Shown: positions 19,701 to 25,301 of the stretch, piece by piece
Layout: each line of letters opens with the position of its first letter
Position numbering within the stretch: the first letter of the stretch is position 1
Assembly (NCBI GenBank): GCA_003852775.1
Contig: RDDZ01000035.1
Coordinates: forward strand, 1 to 64,000
Direction: 5' to 3'
Length of the DNA stretch: 64,000 nt
From: Microbacteriaceae bacterium
Lineage (GTDB): Bacteria; Actinomycetota; Actinomycetes; Actinomycetales; Microbacteriaceae
Made by a program: the position numbers and the translations under genes
Notes under the pieces: generated by a model
Told to the model about the DNA's origin: nothing
Database searches by the model: none
What the model saw: only the letters and a program-made list of their open reading frames with translations

Positions 19701-19732
19701 GAACATACAACTGGGCGAGCACCCCCCACTGA
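13790..19732 (+). CDS. Giant membrane-anchored Ig-like/Fn3 surface protein (1980 aa)
   Basis: Extracytoplasmic protein with one N-terminal membrane span (SFAALASGTVVAALVATLAVVSTGYTA, about residues 9-36). Residues about 45-365 may form a propeller-like sensor region (STVLLVDPGSATVRAIDP, VWFVPLGD). An acidic linker follows (DEETEQEQPEADDETPPELEELQ). From about 390 to 1450 there are around ten tandem Ig/cadherin-like modules with the motif VLLNDYDPNGD or VDPDGDAVYL. At least three Fn3 domains (SNLRVTEFGDRLLRLSWVPG near 1470, then near 1567 and 1667) lead to a Cys-containing C-terminus. There is no sortase or GPI-like anchor, so the N-terminal span is the anchor. The ORF-track start at 12311 is a shadow; the GTG at 13790 follows the kinase stop by two bases. 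The function is unknown. The gene company suggests an envelope-spanning sensor or scaffold. Confidence 0.88.
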   Translation: MRRWLSAHRSSFAALASGTVVAALVATLAVVSTGYTAQRMDLTDPSVWVSSRDEGAVGRANTQVFELDSVLPVDADAPEVVQSGSTVLLVDPGSATVRAIDPASAELGDDVALPPQDPELFLADDRVIIVAQGTGEVWFVPLGDLASFDAAAPSNLSLGADAVVAVSETGAMLAYVPETRQVWRVAPGDAVVGERWDVEWGGEAEPTDAVQLTVVGERWAVLDVTTRELATEAGVRALDDDALGGSVRIQQPGPANARVLIAHSGGLLGADMQGGEPTVLVEDAAGVPARPVVVAGCRFAAWTTGEAWRRCGSDQADTLSLAGMDGGAQLSFAVNGASVALTDALSGSTWAVQSRGELIDNWDELITDEETEQEQPEADDETPPELEELQEPPVAVDDVFGARPGRSSILPVLLNDYDPNGDVLVVTSFTPIDEALGRLDLVSRNQQLQITLSPTASGSFTFGYTISDGRGGTASATVTLEVRGEDENSPPRQVRTSTATVGQGGRVSTQVINDWVDPDGDAVYLTGASIAAPDQVAYKPDGVVVFTDGGEVTGQKTVALTVSDGRAEAAGLLQVTVRARGDVPILIEPWVALATAGDEITVRPLRYARGGNGTLRLGGVPPKAGTTIVASFEAGTFTFQSEQVGTHYVEFTVTDGTQTATGTVRIDVSAPADASTRPITVPKTMFITSQSSQTVDPPTSDIDPAGGVLVVTGVMNIPAGSGIQAEVLDQRLIRVTLTAPLEAPVAFNYRISNGLAEAEGTITVVEIPTPQRLQPPIATDDQVTVRVGDTVDIPVLDNDEQPDGLDITLLPDLAQELAEDAGLLFVSGDRLRYLAPQTAGNYTAVYSIAGPDGQTAQARVVISVRERNAATNNPPVPRPVTARVLAGNTVRIEIPTSGIDPDGDAVQLVGQATNPEKGSVLAVEGSTIVYQAGDYSSGTDVFQYAVVDGLGARATGTVRVGISPALEGGRNPVANLDSVLVRPGRTVAVRALLNDSDPDGSALRIRQVEPTTVGVTAEIVNDEIVRITPPRQPGDYSVIYTIENETGGTSSNFIRVTVDENAPLSRPSVQDSILSVTDVLDRETVDVAVLDRVFFADGEVGDLGVELVPGFGDSARVLPDKRVRVEIGDRSQIIPFAVVHPENPAVRGYAFIRVPGYDDALPQINTKAPPLVVKSESTLRIDLAKYVVALGGSRVRITDPSTVRATHADGGPLVVDESTLQYRSADRYWGPASITFEVTDGRSASDPEGHVTTLSLPIQVEPRDNQPPIFTGGVVEFEPGQQKELDLVKLTKYPYDDDIDELSYTVLEPLPTGFSYQLNGQRLLLRADPTTVKGTTTSITLAVRDALSEGQSGRVQLRVVPSTRPLARPAPDRAVTQRGQTTVVDVLANDYATNPFPDVPLRVVAIQGLDGASLPPGVNITPNADRSRLSVTVSDTAEPVDVTLQYQVADATGDPERYTWGLVTISVQDVPDPVSNLRVTEFGDRLLRLSWVPGPFNNSPITEYRVTALDTTGAVASTTVCTITAGCAVTTPGNGPDHALRLSVVAVNALGESDPTHLPGTIWSDVIPPPPAAVTATPVDHGLRVVWQKPAAGAGTPIDSYVVTVGGFSSTVSVSPGDAVGTEYSRVVTNPAIANGSAVGFTVSARNKAPNSLATWNEAGGTATPAGPPILTASPSAAASMTDGTSATVTWAGSFTANGRAITAYYVARHGGTPPACTVTGVESGAPSFTPPSGPGVQAVGTATTATFTGLSPDETYNFTVYAYNGQGCTASGTVTAIPRAQPGTVVSVAVDAPTARDGGYWDFRLTSLTTSGGSSPDSFVYRLSGGTTDTTQYGPVPFNTFLTSGVTHYGNDVSVEVKACRQYEVLLCSENWSTPFHLGRPVSIQMSGLQAIVTKPPLTLLDPGEGYWTWTGAPAVADGGPGYDSVSITCGPADDPGTPTQCEVVGAGLLGADYPDLVVTVGANGTTYTRTYNWASTPH

Positions 19733-19760
19733 CCCCGATCCCGACGCGAGAGGACACCCC

Positions 19761-20732
19761 ATGACGATGACGCCCGAGCAGGCGAGCGCCTTCCACGAGA
19801 CGTTCGGCCGACTCGTGTCCGGCGTCGAGCAGGTGCTGCTCGGCAAGACCTTCGTCGTGCGGCTGGGGTTCATCGCGCTGTTCAGCGAGGGGCACCTGCT
19901 CCTCGAGGACTTCCCGGGCACCGGCAAGACCTCGCTCGCCCGCGCGATCGCGCAGAGCGTCGACGGATCGAGCAACCGCATCCAGTTCACGCCGGACCTC
20001 CTGCCCGGCGACATCACGGGCGTGAGCGTCTACGACCAGCGCTCGGGGCAGTTCGAGTACCACGAGGGGCCGGTCTTCGCGAACGTCGTGCTCGCCGACG
20101 AGATCAACCGCGCGAGCCCGAAGACGCAGGCCGCGCTGCTCGAGGTCATGGAGGAGGGACGCGTGACGGTCGACGGCGCGACCCACCCCGTCGGCGCGCC
20201 GTTCATGGTCATCGCGACCCAGAACCCGATCGAGCAGGCCGGCACCTACCGCCTGCCCGAGGCGCAGCTCGACCGCTTCCTCCTCAAGGCCTCGATCGGC
20301 TACCCGGACCACGCGGCGACCGTGCGCATCCTCGAGGGTGCGGGCGTGCGCGCCCACGACACGGTCATCCCGCCCGTCATCTCCGCCGCGGAGGTCGTCG
20401 AGCTCGCGGCCCTCGTGCGCACGGTGCACGTCGACCCGACCATCAACGACTACGTGTCGCGTCTCGTCGAGGCGACCCGCTCGGCCGTCGAGGTGCGGCT
20501 CGGCGTGAGCGTGCGCGGCGCGCTCGCGCTCGTGCGGGCGGCCAAGACGCTCGCCGCCGCGAGCGGACGCCACTACGTCGTGCCGGACGACATCAAGTCG
20601 CTCGCCGAGCCCGTGCTCGCGCACCGCCTCGTGCTCGACCCGGAGGCCGAGTTCGACGGCGTCACGGCGTCGAGCATCATCGGCCAGCTCCTCCTCGAGA
20701 CCCCGCCCCCGAGCGATCGGCAGGCCGTGTGA
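19761..20732 (+). CDS. MoxR-family AAA+ ATPase
   Basis: Cytoplasmic AAA+ ATPase of 323 residues. Walker A is EDFPGTGKTSLARA (about residue 50), Walker B VLADEINRASPKTQAALLEVMEE, and sensor 1 FMVIATQNPIEQAGTYRLPEAQLDRF. MoxR proteins act as chaperones that activate or insert metal-dependent or VWA proteins, and typically pair with a DUF58 protein and a transglutaminase-fold membrane protein. Both follow here with 4-bp overlaps. Start ATG 19761 lies 28 bp after the giant gene, preceded by GAGAGGA. Confidence 0.95.
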   Translation: MTMTPEQASAFHETFGRLVSGVEQVLLGKTFVVRLGFIALFSEGHLLLEDFPGTGKTSLARAIAQSVDGSSNRIQFTPDLLPGDITGVSVYDQRSGQFEYHEGPVFANVVLADEINRASPKTQAALLEVMEEGRVTVDGATHPVGAPFMVIATQNPIEQAGTYRLPEAQLDRFLLKASIGYPDHAATVRILEGAGVRAHDTVIPPVISAAEVVELAALVRTVHVDPTINDYVSRLVEATRSAVEVRLGVSVRGALALVRAAKTLAAASGRHYVVPDDIKSLAEPVLAHRLVLDPEAEFDGVTASSIIGQLLLETPPPSDRQAV

Positions 20733-22099
20733 CCCGCACGTCCCGTCCGACTCGGTCCCGGGAGTCGACGAGCGCCGACACCGCGGGGCTCGGTACGACG
20801 CGCGCCCGCATCGTGGGTGCGCGCACGGGCGTGCTCGCGGACAGCGTCGTCGCGGTCGTGCGCGGCGCGCGCGCCGTCGGCCGGGGGTTCGCGCACGTCG
20901 GGCGGCGCCTGAGCGGCGTCATCACGCCTCTCGGCTGGGTCGTGCTCGCGCTCATCCCCGCGGCGCTCGGCGCCGGCTACCTGCTCGGCTGGCTCGAGCT
21001 CGTCGCGGTCGGCTGGGGCGCCGTGCTCCTCGCCCTCGCGGCCGCGTGCTTCCTCGTGGGTCGTGCGCCCTACCGGATGGCGCTCACCCTCCCGCACCGC
21101 CGTGCCGTCGTCGGCGAGGCCGCGCGCGGCGCGGTGACCGTCGAGAACCCGGCGGGACGTCGACTCGGCACCGTCATGGAGGTGCCCGTCGGCGAGTCCG
21201 TCGTCGAGCTGCCTCTCCCCGGCCTGCGGCGGGGGACCGCCCACACGCAGGACTTCGCGATCCCGACCGAGCGGCGCGGCGTCATCGGCGTCGGACCCGT
21301 GCGCACCGTGCGCGGCGACCCGCTCGGCCTCATCCGCCGCGAGATCAGCTGGACGGAGCGCCTCGAGCTCGTCGTGCACCCCCGCACGGTGAGCGTGCCG
21401 TCGACGAGCACGGGGCTCATCCGCGACCTCGAGGGCAATCCGACGCGCGACCTGACGGCGAGCGACGTGGCCTTCCACGCGCTGCGCGAGTACCAGTCGG
21501 GCGACGACCGCCGCTACATCCACTGGAAGTCGAGCGCGAAGACGGGCACCTACATGGTGCGCCAGTTCGAGCAGACCCGGCGCAGCCACCTCGTCGTCGC
21601 GCTCAGCCTCTCGACGCACGACTTCGCGAGCGAGGACGAGTTCGAGCTCGCCGTGAGCGTCGCCGGCTCGCTCGGCGTGCGCGCCATCCGCGACGGTCGC
21701 ACGGTCTCCGTCGTCGTCTCGGCCGTCACCCCCGAGTTCGCGAAGCGCCGCGTGTACGCCGTGCACCCCCTCGCGACCCACCAGCCCGACCGTCTGCTCG
21801 ACGACCTCGCCGTCGTCGGCGCGTCGGTCGGCGCGCTCCCCGTCCGCGACGTCGCCCGCATCGTCGCGGACGGCACGCCCGGCATCTCGGTCGCGTTCCT
21901 CATCTGCGGCTCCCGCACGGGCACCGCCGAGCTCCGTGCCGCGGCGGCCGGATTCCCGCAGGACGTCGAGGTCGTCGCGGTCGTGTGCGACCCGGATGCG
22001 GTCCCCGGCATGCGCCGCCTCGCGGGCGTCAACGTGCTCACGATCGGCTACCTCGAGGAGCTCCGGCTCGCCCTCGCGCGATCGGCGGCGGTGGCATGA
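20729..22099 (+). CDS. DUF58 domain membrane protein
   Basis: Partner of MoxR with 456 residues. An Arg/Thr-rich N-terminus precedes two membrane spans (VITPLGWVVLALIPAALGAGYLL and LVAVGWGAVLLALAAACFLVG). The soluble part has a Big-like segment (ALTLPHRRAVVGEAARGAVTVENPAGR) and then the DUF58 signature GDDRRYIHWKSSAKTGTYMVRQFEQTR, with a VWA-like tail (VVALSLSTHDFASEDEFELAVSVAGSL). Family function is poorly known; genetic linkage to MoxR and transglutaminase-like proteins is general in bacteria. The GTG start overlaps moxR by four bases. Confidence 0.92.
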   Translation: MTRTSRPTRSRESTSADTAGLGTTRARIVGARTGVLADSVVAVVRGARAVGRGFAHVGRRLSGVITPLGWVVLALIPAALGAGYLLGWLELVAVGWGAVLLALAAACFLVGRAPYRMALTLPHRRAVVGEAARGAVTVENPAGRRLGTVMEVPVGESVVELPLPGLRRGTAHTQDFAIPTERRGVIGVGPVRTVRGDPLGLIRREISWTERLELVVHPRTVSVPSTSTGLIRDLEGNPTRDLTASDVAFHALREYQSGDDRRYIHWKSSAKTGTYMVRQFEQTRRSHLVVALSLSTHDFASEDEFELAVSVAGSLGVRAIRDGRTVSVVVSAVTPEFAKRRVYAVHPLATHQPDRLLDDLAVVGASVGALPVRDVARIVADGTPGISVAFLICGSRTGTAELRAAAAGFPQDVEVVAVVCDPDAVPGMRRLAGVNVLTIGYLEELRLALARSAAVA

Positions 22100-24399
22100 G
22101 CGCGCGGCGGCTCACGGTCGCCGCGGTCGGCGACGTCCTCCAGCTCTGGGCGCTGTTCGCGCTCGCCGCGGCCGTGCTGTGGCCGGTCTACCGCGCCGAG
22201 TGGTACATCGTGGTCGCCGTGTCGGCGGTCGTGCTCGGCACCCTCATCGCGGTGCTCGGGGCCGTCTTCCGGTGGAAGGCGTGGCTCGTGATCCTCGTGA
22301 CGCTCGCCGTGTTCACGGCCGTCGGCGTGCCGCTCGCGGTCCCCGCGAAGGCCTCCGGGGGCGTGCTCCCCACCCTCGACGGCCTCCTCGACCTCTTCGC
22401 GGGAGTCGCCCTCGGCTGGAAGCAGCTGCTGACCATCACCCTGCCCGTGGGCGACTACCAGGCGCTGCTCGTGCCGGCCCTCGTGCTGCTGCTCACGGCG
22501 TCCGTCGTGTCGGTGACGATCGCGCTGCGCGCCCGTTACGGCGAGTTCGCGGTCATCCCGCCCGTCGTGGTCTTCGTCGTCGGCATCGTGTTCGGCCCGA
22601 CGACCGCGACCCTGCCCATCCCGCTCGGCATCGGCCTCCTCGTGGCGGGCGTCGGGTGGATCAGCTGGTGCCGCTGGCGTCGACGCCGGGCGATCACACG
22701 GGGCCGCGACCGCGAGGCGTCCGCCGGGTTCCGCATCGGCGTAGAGGCGCGCAACCTCATCGGCGGCCTCCTCGTGTTCGCGATCGCGGGCGCCGGATCC
22801 GTCGCCACCACGAGCGTGCTCGGCCCGACGGGCGACCGTCAGGTCGCGCGCGCGGCGGTCGAGCAGCCGTTCGAGCCCCGCGACCACGCGAGCCCGCTCG
22901 CCGGATTCCGGCGCTACCTGCGCGAGGACCACGTCGACGAGGTCATGATGCGCGTGACGGGCCTTCCCGCCGACGCCCGCATCCGGATCGCCACACTCGA
23001 CAGCTACGACGGCGTCGTCTACGCGGTCGGCAGCCCGACCGTCGACTCGGCGTCGGGCGTGTTCGTGCGCGTCCCCTCGCGCATCGACCAGTCCTCCCGC
23101 GGAACGGGCGCCGTCCGGGCGGAGTTCGAGATCGACGCCTACGCGGGCGTGTGGGTGCCGACCGTCGGCCTCCTCGAGGACATCGTCTTCCGCGGCGACG
23201 ACCGCGCGCGGCTCGAGGACGGCTTCGGCTTCAACACCACGAGCGGCACCGCCGTCGACCTCGCGGGGATCGGCGAGGGCGACCGGTACGCGGTCGACGC
23301 CGTCATGCCTCCGTCGCCCGCCCTCGAGACCCTCGCCATCGCGGTGCCCGGGTCGGCGGACGTGCCGCGGGGCGCCGACGCACCCGAGGAGCTCGTGAAC
23401 GCGCTCGACTCCTACGTCGAGGGGGTCCAGGGCTCGGGGGCGCAGCTCGTCGCGGCGATCCAGCGGCTGCACGCCGACGGGTACATCAGCCACGGTCTCG
23501 GCCCCGACGAGCCCGCGAGCCGGTCGGGGCACTCGCTCGACCGCATCGCCGAGCTGTTCGACGGGTCGCGCATGATCGGCGACGCCGAGCAGTACGCCGT
23601 CGCGGCGGCGCTCATGGCCACGCGCCTCGGCTTCCCCGCGCGCGTCGTCGTGGGCTTCGCGCCCGAGGTCGCCCCGGGCGGCGGCACGACCGTCGTGCGC
23701 GGCGGCGACATCTCGGCGTGGATCGAGGTCGACACCGCCCAGTACGGCTGGGTCGCGGTCGACCCCGTGCCGCCCGAGCGGCCCATCCCCGAGGACGAGC
23801 CCGAGGAGCCGAAGCCGATCTCGCGGCCGGAGTCGATCGTGCCCCCGCCCGTCGACCGGCCCGAGCCGCGCGAGGACCCCGTCGACTCCGACACGACCGC
23901 CGACGAGCCCGAGTCCGCCGACCAGACCCTCGAGGTGCTGCTGCAGGTCGCGCGCGTCATCGGGATCTCGCTGCTCGTGGTGCTCGTCGCGCTCTCGCCC
24001 TTCCTGCTCGTGATCGGCGCGAAGCTGCGCCGCCGGCACCTGCGGCGCACGGCGCCGGATGCGCTCGGCCGCATCCGCGGCGGCTGGGACGAATTCGCCG
24101 ACCTCGTCGTCGACCGGGGGCTCGCGGTGCCGCCGGCCGCGACGCGGGCCGAGTTCGCCGCGGCCGTCGGGACGCTCCCGTCGCGCGTGCTCGCAGCCGT
24201 CGTCGACCGCGCCGTGTTCGCCCCCGAGCCGCCGAGCGTCGCGGATGCCGACCGCGTCTGGACCGCGGTGGGGGAGCTCCGGAGCTCGCTCGACGCCGGA
24301 CGCACGAGACGCGAGCGCATCCGCGCCCTCGTGTCGCTACGCTCCCTGGGCGGGGGAGCGGTGCGGGAGCTGCTCCGACGACCGAGGAGCATCCGATGA
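22096..24399 (+). CDS. TgpA-like membrane protein with a catalytically dead transglutaminase-core domain
   Basis: Polytopic protein of 767 residues: about six N-terminal membrane spans (for example LWALFALAAAVLWPVY, WYIVVAVSAVVLGTLIAVLGAVF, LLVPALVLLLTASVVSVTIAL), a large external region, and a C-terminal span (VIGISLLVVLVALSPFLLVIG) plus cytoplasmic tail. The transglutaminase core lies near residues 490-560. The family Cys motif GxCExYA reads GDAEQYAVAAALMATRLGFPARVVVGF. The His motif HAWVEV reads SAWIEVDTAQYGWVAVDPVP. Cys is replaced by Ala and His by Ser, while the Asp-Pro is kept. The domain is therefore expected to bind, not cleave or crosslink. ATG overlaps the DUF58 stop; the ORF-track N-terminal part is a shadow. 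Confidence 0.9.
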   Translation: MSARRLTVAAVGDVLQLWALFALAAAVLWPVYRAEWYIVVAVSAVVLGTLIAVLGAVFRWKAWLVILVTLAVFTAVGVPLAVPAKASGGVLPTLDGLLDLFAGVALGWKQLLTITLPVGDYQALLVPALVLLLTASVVSVTIALRARYGEFAVIPPVVVFVVGIVFGPTTATLPIPLGIGLLVAGVGWISWCRWRRRRAITRGRDREASAGFRIGVEARNLIGGLLVFAIAGAGSVATTSVLGPTGDRQVARAAVEQPFEPRDHASPLAGFRRYLREDHVDEVMMRVTGLPADARIRIATLDSYDGVVYAVGSPTVDSASGVFVRVPSRIDQSSRGTGAVRAEFEIDAYAGVWVPTVGLLEDIVFRGDDRARLEDGFGFNTTSGTAVDLAGIGEGDRYAVDAVMPPSPALETLAIAVPGSADVPRGADAPEELVNALDSYVEGVQGSGAQLVAAIQRLHADGYISHGLGPDEPASRSGHSLDRIAELFDGSRMIGDAEQYAVAAALMATRLGFPARVVVGFAPEVAPGGGTTVVRGGDISAWIEVDTAQYGWVAVDPVPPERPIPEDEPEEPKPISRPESIVPPPVDRPEPREDPVDSDTTADEPESADQTLEVLLQVARVIGISLLVVLVALSPFLLVIGAKLRRRHLRRTAPDALGRIRGGWDEFADLVVDRGLAVPPAATRAEFAAAVGTLPSRVLAAVVDRAVFAPEPPSVADADRVWTAVGELRSSLDAGRTRRERIRALVSLRSLGGGAVRELLRRPRSIR

Positions 24400-25223
24400 A
24401 CTGCGCGTACTGCGGCACGTCGCTGGCGGCCGGTGCCCTCTTCTGCGTCGAGTGCGGCCGCTCCGTCGCGGAGCCCGCCCCCACGGTGCGGGAGCAGCCC
24501 CACCTGCCCCCGCTGCCGCCCCTCCCGCCCGTACGCGTCGAGGTCGACGCCCCGCTCTGCCCGCAGTGCCGGGCGGTCGTCGAGGAGGGGGCCGCCTTCT
24601 GCGGGGAGTGCGGCTTCGTGCTGCAGCCCGCGACGGGCGCGGTTCCCGCCGTCGACCGCGCGGAGGTCGTCGTCGAGCCGCCGGACGACGGCGCCGTTCA
24701 CACGGAGGCTCCTGCCGTGCACGTGGAGCCCCCGGCTGCGCACGGGGAGACGTCCGCCGTGCGGGTGGAGACCCCTGCGCCCGCGGCGGGCTCCCGCTTC
24801 GCCCCCCGTGCGCCCGGAACCTCCCCGGCACCGCCCCCCGAGGCATCCGCGCTCGAGGACATCGAGAGCACGCGCGTCGTCGCCCGTCGGGCCGCCGGCG
24901 AGCGCTACGTGCTGCAGTTCAGCACGGGCGAGAGCGTCGTCGTGTCGGGCACGGGACTCATCGGACGCAACCCCGCCCCCGAGCCCGGCGAGTACGTCGA
25001 CGAGCTCGTGCCGATCTTCGACGTGGGCAAGTCCGTATCGAAGTCGCACGTCGAGTTCGGCCAGGAGGGCGGACGCTTCTGGGTGGCGGATCGGTACTCC
25101 ACGAACGGCACGGTCATCCGCCAGCCCGACGCGCCGCCCGTGCGCTGCGAGCCGGGCAAACGCTACATGATCGCGCGCGGGAGCCGCGTCGAGATCGGCG
25201 AGCAGTTCTTCGTCGTGAGCTGA
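24396..25223 (+). CDS. Double zinc-ribbon FHA protein
   Basis: Soluble protein of 275 residues. Two zinc ribbons open it: CAYCGTSLAAGALFCVECGR (residues 3-22) and LCPQCRAVVEEGAAFCGECGF (about 55-75). A Pro/Glu-rich linker (about 80-160) leads to a C-terminal FHA domain (TGLIGRNPAPEP, VSKSHVEFGQEGGRFWVADRYSTNGTVI). This domain order is known in actinobacterial FHA proteins tied to kinase signalling. It would recruit a threonine-phosphorylated partner, possibly substrate of the kinase 10 kb upstream. ATG overlaps the transglutaminase-fold gene by four bases. Confidence 0.92.
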   Translation: MNCAYCGTSLAAGALFCVECGRSVAEPAPTVREQPHLPPLPPLPPVRVEVDAPLCPQCRAVVEEGAAFCGECGFVLQPATGAVPAVDRAEVVVEPPDDGAVHTEAPAVHVEPPAAHGETSAVRVETPAPAAGSRFAPRAPGTSPAPPPEASALEDIESTRVVARRAAGERYVLQFSTGESVVVSGTGLIGRNPAPEPGEYVDELVPIFDVGKSVSKSHVEFGQEGGRFWVADRYSTNGTVIRQPDAPPVRCEPGKRYMIARGSRVEIGEQFFVVS

Positions 25224-25301
25224 TCGCCCACAGCGCCGTCGGCACCGCCTCGTCCCCGGATGCCGCGCGCAGCCTTCGGGGCGGCGCGCGGGCGTGCTGC
25301 C

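Noticed and set aside
13610-20017. A 2135-aa minus-strand ORF antisense to the giant surface protein
   Set aside because: Arg/Asp/Val/His-rich low-complexity translation is what the complementary frame of high-GC coding DNA gives. It has no domain or motif and covers real genes on the other strand.
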